Assembly (NCBI GenBank): GCA_030272155.1
Contig: CP126193.1
Span: 434,001 to 498,000 of the forward strand
Length of the DNA: 64,000 nucleotides
Reading direction: 5' to 3'
DNA from: Tetradesmus obliquus
Taxonomy: Eukaryota > Chlorophyta > Chlorophyceae > Sphaeropleales > Scenedesmaceae
Under the pieces are notes generated by a model. The model saw only the letters and a list, made by a program, of their open reading frames with translations, was not told where the DNA came from and did no database searches. Positions 35,643 to 47,835 of this stretch are shown here, piece after piece. Position numbers and translations under genes: made by a program. Positions within the stretch are counted from its first letter, which is position 1. Each line of letters begins with the position of its first letter.

Positions 35643-37680
35643 ATGGGCACAGAGGATGAGCAGCAGCTCACGGTGGCCGGCCGTGCACAGGCTGCCGCAG
35701 GCGCAGCATTCGTTGCAGCAGCCATAGTTAATCCCTTAGACGTGATTAAGGTGGGCATCTGCTGTATGCATCGATTGACCCTGCTGCGGTTGTGATGCTG
35801 GATTACGTTGTTGGAATATGTCCTGCTCTACTATCGTGCTCGGCCTCGTGCTCGGCCTCATGCTCGGCGATTTGTGCTTGCTGCTTATGCAGACGAGAAT
35901 CCAGGCGCAAGCCATGGCAGCGGCGTCTGGCCAGGCCACATGCACTGCTTCAAGTTTCAAGTGCACCAGCACCCTGTACGAGTGAGTGGCTGCCAGGGGT
36001 GCAGCACAGCCTGTGAACAACATGCAGCAACTTGATGCCTATTAAAAAGGATGAAATTCAGGTTCAGCAGCAGTTCACTGGCTGGCTCGCAACCATCAGC
36101 TCAACCGCCCAAGCACCACGTTGTTGGCCAGCCACTGTTGTTGAATGTGATGCCAGTGGCTGTGCACGCACTGCAGCTCATGTTAGCCTAGGTGTCATTT
36201 ATACTCTGCGATTTGTAGCTAGCAATAGTTTGTGGCTAACATCGTGGTTCACACCTCAACCGCACCTGCTGGGCCTGGCAGGCATGCAGCGCGCCGCACC
36301 CTGCACCACTGCCCCACAGAGCAGCAACAGCAGCTGCAGCGGCAGCGCTACAGCCAGCTGCTGCGCCACAGCCACACTCTCAGCCCAGCAGAAGCAGCAG
36401 CATGGCTGCAGCACAGCAGCAGCAGCAGCTGCGCGCCGCCGCCAGCTGCCAGCGCCCGCGCCGCCGCTGCCGCCGCGCTCGCAGCTGCCGCTGACCGCGC
36501 TGCTGCTGCCACTGCTGGCGCTGCTGCTGCCTTCAGGCGCTGGGGAATCACAGAAGGGCCCATCCCTGTGAGGCGCACACCAGCACCCCCACCTGGCTAC
36601 CCACCTCTCGCAGCAGTGCGGCCAGCAGCAGCAGCTGGCGCAGGCATGCGGTCTGGCGGCGCAGCTGCAGCCACAGCCGCACTCAACGCCTGCGAGTGCG
36701 CAGCCGCATCAGCAGCGCAGCAGCAGCAGCTGCCCTCTCACTCCATGTGGGAGACAGCAAAGTCCATCAGTGCACGAGAGGGCCTGCCAGTACTGTGGCG
36801 CGGCACATCGGCCTCACTCCTTATCGCGGTGCCTATGGTGGGCATCTACATGCCGCTGTATGATGCCTTGCTGCAGCAGTGGGGCGAGGGGCTAGGCCGC
36901 GCTGCGCCAATCGCTGCTGGTACTGCAGCGCGCACCGCAGCATGCTTCTGCGTAGCGCCTTTCGAGCTGCTGCGCACGCGGCTGCAGGCATCAGCAGGCA
37001 GCGGGGTCAGCATGCGCAGCACCATCACACACTTCCTCCTGCAAGATCACCACACGCAGCAGCAGCAGCAGCGGCCTGCGCAAGCGCAGCTGCAGGTACA
37101 GCAGCAGCGGCAGCAGCAGCTGGGGCCGCGCGCCGTGCTGCGCGCCGTGCCTCGCATGTGGACAGGCTTCAGCGCCACACTAGTGCGTGATGTGCCTTTC
37201 AGTGCGCTGTATTGGGCCCTGGTGGAGCCTTTCCGGCAAGCCATGCTGCCGCGCAACAGCCACTGGAACACGCGGCCTACCAAGCAGCAGCAGCAGCAGC
37301 AAGCACCGGCGCTGGCCGCATCCAGCAGCAGCAGCAGCAGCGGCAGTGGGTACAGGCAGCAGCATGTGCAGCACACGCAGCTGGAGATCCTTGTGGCAAA
37401 CATGGTGTCAGGCTTTGTGGCTGGCGGTGTTGCTGCGGGGCTGACTACACCTTTTGATGTGGTCAAGACGCGCATGCAGATCGCCGCACCCAGCAGCAGC
37501 AGCAGCAGCAGCAGCGCTGGGGGTGTCAGGGTGTGGCGCATCTTGCAGGATGTGTATCGAAAAGAGGGCGTGGAGGGCCTGTTCACTGGGCTGAAGCCAC
37601 GCGCGTACAGGGCTGCGCCTGCCTGTGCGATTGTGATCAGCGTGTATGAGCTGCTGAAACACTGGCTGGCGCCACAGTGA
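35643..37680 (+). CDS. Mitochondrial carrier, SLC25A39/40 (MTM1)-like
   Basis: Three exons, 35643-35750, 35893-35981 and 36282-37680 (TGA), 531 residues in phase. The three carrier signatures are present: NPLDVIK in repeat 1, APFELLRTRLQ in repeat 2, TPFDVVKTRMQ in repeat 3. Matching second halves are EGLPVLWRGTSASLLIAVP, RMWTGFSATLVRDVPFSALY and EGVEGLFTGLKPRAYRAAP. Overall order, and the long loop between the first signature and the first EGL motif, fit the SLC25A39/40/MTM1 branch, which carries glutathione into mitochondria and affects manganese/iron use. Insertions of Gln, Ala and Ser from CAG tracts enlarge the matrix loops beyond the usual ~350 residues. Its last codons and stop are repeated downstream. 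Confidence 0.83.
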
Positions 37681-38315
37681 TATAATCAGCAGGCTGAGTG
37701 TCTGCGCGCGGGCGTGCTGTGTGGCTGCGCCTGCGTGTGCGATTGTGATCAGCGTGTATGAGCTGCTGAAACACTGGCTGGCGCTACAGTGATATGAGCA
37801 GCAGGGCTAAATGTCGGCGCGCGGGCGTGCTGTGTGGCTGTATATCATCGCAGTTATGAGTTGCTGAAGCACTGGCTGGCGCCACAGTGATGTGGCAGCA
37901 GGCTGAGTGTCGGCGCGCGGGCGTGCTGTGTGGCTGTATACCGTTGCTATTGTGATCAGCGTGTATGAGCTGCTGAAGCACTGGCTGGCGCCGCAGTGAT
38001 AAAGCAGCAGGCTGAGTGTCGGCGCGCAGGGGTGCTGTGTGGCTGCGCCCACATGTGTTGATGTGATCAGCTCGTATGAGCTGCTGAAGCACTGGCTGGC
38101 GCCACAGTGATATAAGCAGCAGGGCTAAGGGTCGGCGTGCGGGCGTGCTGTGTGGCTGCATATCATCGCTGTCGTGATCAGCGTGTATGAGCTGCTGCAG
38201 CACTGGCTGGCGCCACAGTGATATAAGCAGCAGGGCTGCATCAGCAGGGCGTCGTCAGGTGTTTTTTACAGCCATGGGAGCAGCGCAGCTGCAGCACTGG
38301 CTGGCGCCGCAGTGA
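37681..38315 (+). repeat. Downstream array of the carrier's own terminal codons and stop
   Basis: Six further copies, about 100-115 bp apart, of the end of the gene (SVYELLKHWLAPQ and TGA). Copies end near 37792, 37890, 37999, 38110, 38221 and 38314. Each is followed by a similar 50-60 base spacer. They probably lie in the 3' UTR or just beyond. Confidence 0.9.
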
Positions 38316-40002
38316 GAGCAGCAAGGCTGCACGGCTGGCAGGCGCGTGGCCTGCCGCTGCTGTGGCAGCAGTGGCTGAGCAGCAGCGCTGCGTCGGTGCG
38401 CGGGCGCTGTGCGTTGTCGACATGCGGCTGTGTTTCTGCGCCATCTTCATCATCACCATGATTGTTTCTTCGTCATCATCATCAGCACCATGCTTGTTGT
38501 CATCAGGTTTAACTACAGCCATGGCAGCAATGGCACGTGTAGCGGTGCCTGTGGCACCAGCAGCAGACGCGGTCAGCGCACGTGCCTGTGATATGGCACT
38601 GCTGCTGCTGCTGCTGCTGCTGCTCCTGCTGCTGCCGCCGCCAGTGCCTTCCGTTCCCCTGCCGTGGGCGCTGCTTGCTGTTGTTGGGAGGCAGGCTGTG
38701 TATCAGTATGAGGTGTGCAGCGCTGCACATCGCACATGTTGTGTGCGGTGGCTGCTGCTTGTTGATTGTGTTGCGTCTGTCATTCTTTTGGGCCTTGCAG
38801 TGTGCTCTCCCACTGCCCTGTGCATGTCTGTTAGTTCTGGACCTCTGCCTGTTATCACTGCATGTAGCATAATCAGTTGGGTTGGTAGGATGTTTGTTTT
38901 GGGCTGAGGCAGCACTGGCCAGCTAGGACTGCAGCTGCTGAATTGGCAGTTGCAGGTATAGCAGTTGAACATTGCAGCAGCTCATGCACGTCGTACTGTC
39001 GCTGCTGGATTGCATCTTTCGGTCTAGTACAGAGATGGCGGCAGCACAGGTTTGTGCACTGCACATTGGCAGTGCTTGGCAGTAGAATGGCTTGCATTGC
39101 AGGCGCATTGCCGCACGGATGAGTCATCAGGTGCATTGCCTGTGTTCGTAGAGTTGCACGTAGTCGTAGAGTTGCACGTAGTTGCTGTGTCAGCGGTGCA
39201 TGCCCTTGGCGGTGATTGGCGCCTTGAGGCTCTCACCTCATGCACACATACTCGACGATGCCGCTTTGCGTTAGTTTCATTTCGTAACATCTGCTCGTAT
39301 ATGAGTGGTGTACGGCTGCAGCATGCTGCATCATGTGCCACTCAGCCGTGTGGGCGCCTTGGCCTCCTTGCGGGCTTGCTGTAACTTGACTATGCAATGC
39401 TTAGCACTGCCCATCTAGACGTGAGTGAGCATTTTGTTGCATCATGCTTCTGACAGTGTGCTGCCTGCAACTCTTGGCACTGCTGCTTGTCACGAGTGAC
39501 AGCTTGCCAGGCAGCAGCAGTCATATGCTGCTTCCACCTGACAGAGGCATGCAAGGCATACTGACATCTTCTCCTCACTCTGCAACAAGAATCAGAAGTG
39601 CAGTGCACTGTGCACACACACCAGGATTGCTATTTGAACACGGCCTCGCGATATAGCTATCGTGACTTGCCATGGCTGCGTCTGTGCACAGCTTCCGACA
39701 TGCAGCGTGGCACCATCGCCTATCGACATGCAGCGTGGCACCATCGCCTATCGACATGCAGCGTGGCACCATCGCCTATCGACTCCGGAGGCAATCCGCT
39801 CACTAGTTGCAGCAAGAAATCATAATTATAGGTGAGCTGGTCCTGCTTTCATGAGAGTTGAGGAGCTCAGCAGCAGCAGCAACAGCAGCAGCAGCAGTCA
39901 ACAACATCACCAGCTGAGTGTGTGCAGCTGTCCCCTCCACAGCCCACCATACGGACATGCAAACATTCTCCATCATATATCTGTTGCTTACATCTGCCAC
40001 AG
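38316..40002. other. Region with possible upstream exons and short tandem repeats
   Basis: A frame from ATG at 38521 to a GAG-GTGTGC donor at 38712 contains a poly-Leu run from a CTG tract and then WALLAVVGRQAVYQYE. It could be a 5' exon of the gene ending at 40573, but the phases do not join without another exon. Tandem repeats: 18 bp twice near 39143-39180, and 28 bp three times at 39696-39779. Confidence 0.35.
39696..39779 (+). repeat. 28-bp tandem repeat, three copies
   Basis: Perfect units starting at 39696, 39724 and 39752, each beginning CGACATGCAGCG. Confidence 0.92.
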
Positions 40003-40573
40003 GTGTATCGTGGCACTTGCTGTGGAGGACGGTGCTGCTGCAGCCAGCAGCAACAGCAGCAGCAGCAGCAGCAGTAGCGGCAGCAGCAGCAGCAGCAGCG
40101 CTGGCTCAGGCTATGCCAGCCGCAACGCCAGCCAGCTGGACCAGCTGCTGAGTGGGCTGAGTGAGCTGCGGCAGAAGCAGCAGCAGGGCCTGGCAACTGC
40201 TGACGAGGATGAGGCGGAGCTGGATGATGATGAGTTTGAGGATGGCCTGGAGGGCATTGATTGGGTGTGGTGGAGGGCAAGTGATACGGCAGATGATGCA
40301 GCAGCAGCAGAGGCAGACCCAGGGGCTGTCAGTGATGCGGCAGCTGCTGCTGGGGCGAGCAGCAGCAGAGATGTTGCTGCAAGCACCCCCCGCAAGGTGA
40401 AGCCTGCTGGCAGCAGAGCACGCTCAGGCAGCAAAGCAGCAGCAACACCACAACCAGCAGCAGCAGCAGCAGCAGCAGCAGTGTCGGGCAGTGATGCTTC
40501 TGCTCGCAGCAGCCAGCTAGAACCTGGGCGGCAGCGGCGCAGGAGAGCACCCAAGGCCGCCGATAGCCAGTAG
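40003..40573 (+). CDS. Last exon of an unrecognised Ser/Ala-rich acidic protein
   Basis: Begins after a CAG acceptor (40000-40002) with one base completing the previous codon and ends at TAG 40571-40573; about 190 residues. Order: CIVALAVEDG, a Ser run coded by CAG-type repeats, a helical segment (LDQLLSGLSELRQKQQQG), a strongly acidic patch (DEDEAELDDDEFED), the motif EGIDWVWWRASD, a Ser/Ala-rich stretch and a basic tail (GRQRRRRAPKA). The balance of acidic patch and basic tail could suit a nuclear or scaffold protein, but that is a guess. The upstream exons were not resolved. Confidence 0.45.
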
Positions 40574-42229
40574 CTACGGTATTGCAGGTGCACCTGCATC
40601 ACGTGATGCCACCATCTACACAAAGACAAAGAGTATGCTATGGCATGTGGTCAGCAGCCGCTGCCATCACGCTGACTGAAGGATTGAAAGGTTCAACGTG
40701 CAAGCAGGTCTGAAATTGCAAGCAAGGTCTCATTGCTGCAGCTACGGCTCTGCAGTGCCCTGATGCTCACTGTCACTTGATGCAGCCTGCTGGAATGTTG
40801 TCTCGAGGTGCGCAGCATCCGATGAGTCATTGACTGTCACAAGTTGGCGTGGCAAGCACAGCGCACCCGCACATGCCTTGCCTGCATGCCAGCCACCAAG
40901 TTTGCTTCCTCTCACTGACAGGATTGAGGCAGGAGAGATTGTTGATTGTTACACCATCTGGATGCATCACCATCTGCCAAGAAATTGTACACCATCCTGT
41001 ACCATGGTAGTGTTAAAGTGATTTGCACTGTGCAACCAGATGGGTGAATGCACTGGAGCCATAAAAGTGATCCATGCTGCTCATCTGTACACCCTCAGTA
41101 CACCCTGAGATACCTCTCATGACTCATTTCTGAATCAGCCTCGCTAACGGCATTCAGCAAGGCAAATGCGAGAACATCTTGCCTTCATACACACGACCGC
41201 ATTGACAGCCCTGTTCATTGTTCTACCAGTACAGTAACTCACATTGAACGCAACCTGCCTGTGCTTGAGCTGAGGATAACTGACATTCAACACTGGCACA
41301 CACAAGCAACACACTGTGAAAGGACAAACACTGTTCAGGATACGACTACATGCTGCTTATTATGCAGCAAAGCAGACAGTACTCAGACATGTGCCCATGC
41401 AGCCACCAGTAGCTGCATCAGACGTGGAAAGGCATGCTGGCAACACTCTCCACACGCATTCAACTCACGCAAACACTCTGTGGCGGCAACTTTGAGATGC
41501 TTTCAGCAGATGCAAATATGCTTGATGCAGACGCAAAGACAGACCAAAGGTGACGTGGAACTAGCATGCAGGCGTTTGAAAGCCTTGAAGGACATGCAGC
41601 GGCGCATGCAGATGTGGCACTGCAACTGCAACCCCGCGCCCAAGTTCGGCCCAGGAGTATTTCTCCTTAGGGGGCTTGGGCAGGGCACCGTTGCAGCAGG
41701 CTTGCCACGTGGGCTTGCACTGCATGCTGCTGCTTACTGCAGAGGATTCTCAAGAGCTGCACAACTAACCATGCACTATAGCTATTTGGGATGATAACTT
41801 AACACTGCTAGCCGAAAGAAGGAGATGGCATGGCAGCGTTGCCAGCATGCCACCAGCACTGTGAGCAGCACGCATCCAACCTTCACCGCGCGGATGACAT
41901 GCAGCACCTGCCAGCGACCAAACACTGCCGCTTGCTCAGCAGCACCTGCTTTCTTGATTAACAGCAACTGCTGTTATAAGGTTGTGCTGCTACTAGCAGC
42001 ATATCTACAGCACACACACACACGTACACTCCTCGGGCTGCGGCTGCACTTTTCACTTTTGCTACCTACCCAGTGAGGCAAACTCAATGACCCAGATCCT
42101 CATGATGGAAAGTCTGACGCTTAACAAAACACTCCTCAGCATTCAGCCAACTTGCACATTTGAGGTGGCCTGGTAACCAGACGCATGTTGATGGAAGAAG
42201 CCGCCGCTGCCGTCTCCACCGCTGCAGCT
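40574..42229. other. Intergenic region between converging genes
   Basis: No frame here looks coding. TTACA at 40949 (TGTAA on minus) is the nearest candidate polyadenylation signal for the membrane-protein gene, but it is 2.7 kb from the stop. Confidence 0.4.
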
Positions 42230-42309
42230 GCTGCTGCTGCATTACTGCCAGCCGCCGCCTCACTTGATGAGTGTCACCAGCAGCTCCTGGCCCTCCAGCA
42301 CCATGTCAG

Positions 42310-42365
<56 letters not shown>

Positions 42366-43618
42366 AGTACTGTAAGCTGCTGCTGCTGCTGCCGCCGCCT
42401 CACTTGATGAGTGTCACCAGCAGCTCCTGGCCCTCCAGCACTATGTCAGCCTGCTTCTGCTGCTGCTGCTGCTGCATCACTGTAAGCTGCTGCTGCTGCT
42501 GCCGCCGCCTCACTTGATGAGTGTCACCAGCAGCTCCTGGCCCTCCAGCACCATGTCAGCCTGCTGCTGCTGCTGCTGCTGCTGCTGCAGTACTGTAAGC
42601 TGCTGCTGCTGCTGCCGCCGCCTCACTTGATGAGTGTCACCAGCAGCTCCTGGCCCTCCAGCACCATGTCAGCCTGCTGCTGCTGCTGCTGCAGTACTGT
42701 AAGCTGCTGCTGCTGCTGCCGCCGCCTCACTTGATGAGTGTCACCAGCAGCTCCTGGCCCTCCAGCACCATGTCAGCCTGCTGCTGCTGCTGCTGCTGCT
42801 GCAGTACTGTAAGCTGCTGCTGCTGCTGCTGCCGCCGCCTCACTTGATGAGTGTCACCAGCAGCTCCTGGCCCTCCAGCACCATGTCAGCCTGCTGCTGC
42901 TGCTGCTGCTGCAGTACTGTCAGCTGCTGCAGTACTGTAAGCTGCTGCTGCTGCTGCCGCCGCCTCACTTGATGAGTGTGACCAGCAGCTCCTGGCCCTC
43001 CAGCACCATGTCAGCCTGCTGCTGCTGCTGCTGCTGCTGCTGCATCACTGTAAGCTGCTGCTGCTGCTGCTGCTGCTGCCACCTCACTTGATGAGTGTCA
43101 CCAGCAGCTCCTGGCCCTCCAGCACCATGTCAGCCTGCTGCTGCTGCTGCTGCATCACTGTAAGCTGCTGCTGCTGCTGCTGCTGCCACCTCACTTGATG
43201 AGTGTGACCAGCAGCTCCTGGCCCTCGAGCACCATGTCAGCCTGCTGCTGCTGCTGCTGCTGCTGCATCACTGTAAGCTGCTGCTGCTGCTGCCACCTCA
43301 CTTGATGAGTGTGACCAGCAGCTCCTGGCCCTCCAGCACCATGTCAGCCTGCCGCTGCTGCTGCTGCTGCTGCATCACTGTAAGCTGCTGCTGCTGCTGC
43401 TGCTGCCACCTCACTTGATGAGTGTCACCAGCAGCTCCTGGCCCTCCAGCACCATGTCAGCCTGCTGCTGCTGCTGCTGCTGCAGTACTGTCAGCTGCTG
43501 CTGCTGCTGCCACCTCACTTGATGAGTGTCACCAGCAGCTCCTGGCCCTCCAGCACCATGTCAGCCTGCTGCTGCTGCTGCTGCTGCAGTACTGTCAGCT
43601 GCTGCTGCTGCTGCCACC
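42230..43618 (-). repeat. Twelve-copy array of a gene's terminal codons, stop and CTG tracts
   Basis: Twelve copies of a unit of roughly 100-135 bp lie directly after the stop codon of the membrane-protein gene. Each contains the last ~16 codons (ADMVLEGQELLVTLIK) and TGA, then a GGCGG/GGTGG junction, a (CAG)n tract, a CTTACAGTACTG or CTTACAGTGATG core and a second (CAG)n tract (minus-strand reading). The copies share ACACTCATC where the real exon has ACACTGATC, so they have spread from one another rather than each from the gene. Confidence 0.93.
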
Positions 43619-44591
43619 TCACTTGATCAGTGTGACCAGCAGCTCCTGGCCCTCCAGCACCATGTCAGCCGCCTGGTGGCTGAAGTTCTCACTGATGAAC
43701 TTGAGCAGTGGGCTGCTCTCCTCCCAGGGAGCAATCAGCGCCACACCCTGCAGCAGCAGCAGCAGCAGCGACTGTTGATGTTTAATGCTAGAGGGGGCCT
43801 TTCAAGTCTTCAGGTCGATTGCGAGTGTTTGCTCCTATCTTTGCAGCAGTTCTGGCAACAGAAGCGCACCTTTGCAGGACCGTTGCCCAGGCCAGCAGCG
43901 ACAAGTTAGTGGCAGCGACAGTCCATTGCTTTGTGTGCTCATGTTCATGCATGCCAGCAGATCTAACACGCAGCAGAACCTCACCTTGGCGATGACGACC
44001 GCCCAGGCCAGGATGCTCAGGTTGTGGAAGAGCCGTGCGATGCCCTTGCCACCACCAACGTAACATAACTTACCACCGTAACAACATAACATCACAACCC
44101 ACCTTTGCAATCACCACAGCCCAGGCCAGGATGGACACGTTGTGGAAAAGCCGCGTGATGCCCTTGCCGCCCACCAACATAATTTAACAACATAACAACA
44201 TAACAGCATAACAACATAACCCACCTTTGCAATCACCACAGCCCAGGCCAGGATGCTCAGGTTGTGGAAGAGCCGGGTGATGCCCTTGCCCCCCAGGCCC
44301 TCCAGCAGGTGCGCCACATCGCAGCCCTCAGTGTACAGTGCGCGGTCAAAGTTGGTGGTGGCGATGAAGATGAGCTCCGCAGCAACCACCTTGTTGATGA
44401 CCTGGCAGCAGCAGCAGCAGCAGCAACGGCAGCAGGGTGTCAAAGTTGGTGGTGGCGATGAAGATGAGCTCAGCAGCAACCACCTTGTTGATGACCTGGT
44501 TGTGATGACAGCAGCAGCAGCAGCAGCAGCAGGGTGTCAAAGTTGGTGGTGGCGATGAAGATGAGCTCCGCAGCAACCACCTTGTTGATGA

Positions 44592-44648
<57 letters not shown>

Positions 44649-46577
44649 GGCAGCAGGGCGTCAAAGTTGGTGGTGGCGATGAAGATGAGCTCCGCAGCAA
44701 TCACCTTGTTGATGACCTGGTTGTGATGACAGCAGCAGCAGCAGCAAAATGACAGACAGTCAGTGACGCGCCTGCTAGGTGATGCGTCATGCTGCTGGCG
44801 CAACACACAGCTAGCGAGTCGCAAGAATGCCATGTGAGCAAGGCCACTCTGCCACGCACATGGCCTGCCTGGCTGCCCTTCAACCGCAGGCAGCGCACCC
44901 AGATGATGCTTGCCACCAGCAAGGGACACCACCACCACCCCTCCTCACTCCCCAAATTTCCTCAGGCCCTCAACCCCTAATTCTGCTAACCTACATCTCT
45001 AACCCCACACTGACCTGGATTATGTCGGCCAGTGCCCCACTGTAATCCTCGTTGGCCATGTTGGCAGTGACCAGCAGCCCAGTGGCCACCCCAAGCCCTC
45101 AAAACCCTGAACCCTAACATCTATAATCCTAGCCCCTAACCCCCACTGACCTGGATGATGTCGGCCAGTGCCCCACTGTAATCCTCGTTGGCCATGTTGG
45201 CAGTGACCAGCAGCCCAGTGGCCACAGCCTGCAGCACCAGCGCCAGCCCAGCGTTGTTCAGGCTGCTCTGGCACGCCTGGGGGCAGCAGCAGCAGCAGCA
45301 GGTGTGCAGGCAGGGCAGTATACAGTTATGGGAAGGTGGGCCATGCAACCATGCTCAGGGCTGAGTGCGTCACAGAAAGCTGGCCGGATGGCAGTGTGGG
45401 CGAGGCAGGGGTCTAGTATACACCTTGAAGGCAGCTGGCCACACACATCCAGGACACACATCCAGGTTCAAGGGCACAAGCTTGACTTCAAGTCAGCGCA
45501 CAGGGTCAAGGTGTGCATGCAACACGGGATGTCAGTGTTGTGCTCGTTGTGCAAATCCCATGTCAACACTGATGCTGGCTAGCAGGACAACAGAGGTCAG
45601 ATATGTTATATATCCGACCTACACTTCAGCCCTGCTGAGTCATCCGCTCCCCAACACCACACCCACCTGCACTAACCGCTCCTCCGCCTGCGTCAGCACA
45701 TACTGCTGCTCCTGCTGCTGCTGCTCAGCCGCCGCTGCCCCTGCCTCATCTACACTGTCCGTAGATCGGCTCAAGATCGGCAGCGGAATCTTCTGCAGCA
45801 GCTGCAGCCCAGCGCGGGCTGCATCACTCGCGCTCCTGCCACCCGCCCGCACCGCCACCATACCCGCCGCACTCGCAGCCGCCAGTGCGTTGCTGCGCAT
45901 GACCCCTTTACTATTCACACCCGCTGCTGCTGCGCCGGCCGCGGAAAAGTCCGACAGCCCGCCTGCGCCTGCGTTTGCCGCGTTTGCTGCGTTGTTTGCG
46001 GCTGCATCCACTGCCACTGCCACTGCAGAGGAGAGGGCTGCCTCGCTGGGCCGCCGGCCTGCTGCGCTGTACTGCAGCAGGTAGGTGAAGGCCAGGCGGA
46101 TGGCCAGCCTGTCAAACAGAGGGAGCTCCTCATCATGTGCTGCTGCATACGCCCTGCACAGGGCAGGGTGAGCCAGGTGTGAGCCAGCAGTGAGCAGGAG
46201 CAGGCAGTACTATGAGGGTTTGGCTATGCGTAGGGTTTTGTCTTCACATAGGGTGTTGTGAAGGAACTCACAGTCGCTCCTTTTGCTGCTGGTTGCATCA
46301 TGGAAACTTGTCCACACACCACGAAAGAATGCGCTGCATCTGCATGCCTGAGACTACCCATGCAGCACATTGGCATATAACCTAAGTCGCTGCACATGGC
46401 AGTACAGGCCGTATGTGCAGTGCCGCGGCCAGCCATGCTTGCCAGCTGCTACAGCTAGCAGTGTATTGTACTAGTAGTAGTTATGAGCTCACCGCCGCTG
46501 CGCCTCCAGTGCTGCATCCACATCGTCCAGCGTGTTGCCGTACTTGCTCAGCACGTACCTGCGACAGCAGGCATCGT

Positions 46578-46633
<56 letters not shown>

Positions 46634-47300
46634 AGTTGCAACACGGGTCAACCTACAGTAACGCGCAGCCACCAAGAGTGGCTGCTTGTGTGCATGGCAG
46701 TCACGTCATGCACGTCGTCACAACGGCGGTGACACGAATCTTTGCACGGTGCCAGGCAAAACACACACACACAGGAAACTAGCGCGCAGCAGCACGCCGA
46801 CTGCATGCATGGGCTGCTATCTGTGCATATGCAATCATTGTGCCGCATCCTTGCCACATGGCGCCGCTGCGGCCGACTGCCGCCGCAAAGAAGAGCCCAC
46901 TTGCCAGCGTGATCATGGGCGGCCACTTGCTCCCACAAACATAGGCTGCTGCCAAAGCCTGCTACATACAGCCCAAGTGGCTGCGCCGAGCACTCACCAC
47001 ATTGCGCCGCTGCGGCCCACAGCAGCAGCAAAGAAGAGCCCAGAGGCCAGCGTGACCAGGGGCGGCCACTTGCAGCCTCAACCCTCGGCTGCTGGCTGTG
47101 CCTGCTACGTACAAAGCCTGGCTGTGCACATACTCACCACATGGCGCCGCTGCGGCCCACAGCAGCCGCAAAGAAGAGCCCAGAGGCCAGCGTGACCAGG
47201 GGCGGCCACTTGCTGGCTGCCTCCAGCGTGGTCACAATGCTCACGGTGGTGGCAGCGATGGAGAACTGCGTGAACATGAGGCCTAAGCGGTTGATGCCCT

Positions 47301-47368
<68 letters not shown>

Positions 47369-47445
47369 GGGTGGTGATACTCACGGTGGTGGCGGCAATT
47401 GAAAACCACGTGAACATGAGACCCAGACTGTTGATGCCCTGCAGC

Positions 47446-47493
<48 letters not shown>

Positions 47494-47565
47494 GGGTGGT
47501 GATGCTCACGGTGGTGGCGGCAATGGAGAACTGCGTGAACATGAGGCCGAGGCGGTTGATGCCCT

Positions 47566-47606
<41 letters not shown>

Positions 47607-47799
47607 GGGTGGTGATGCTCACGGTGGTGGCGGCAATTGAGAACTGCGTGAACATGAGGCCGAGGCGGTTGATGCCCTGCGGCAGCAGCAGCAGCAGCAG
47701 CAGCAGCGGCAGCAGCAGCAGAGGGTGGTGATGCTCACAGTGGTGGCAGCAATGGAGAACTGCATGAACATGAGGCCCAAGCGGTTGATGCCCTGCGGC

Positions 47800-47835
<36 letters not shown>

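Noticed and set aside
41261-41794. Plus-strand open frame of 177 codons
   Set aside because: Irregular composition, many Cys/His/Trp clusters, no domain, no splice context and no TGTAA nearby; probably chance.
42230-43618. Regularly spaced repeats resembling a CRISPR array
   Set aside because: The repeats are copies of coding sequence plus CAG tracts in a eukaryotic genome, with no unique spacers of constant length and no cas genes.
45098-45142. Telomere-like CCCTAA/AACCCT motifs
   Set aside because: Irregular and few; they lie in an intron next to an exon-edge copy and do not form a (TTTAGGG)n array.
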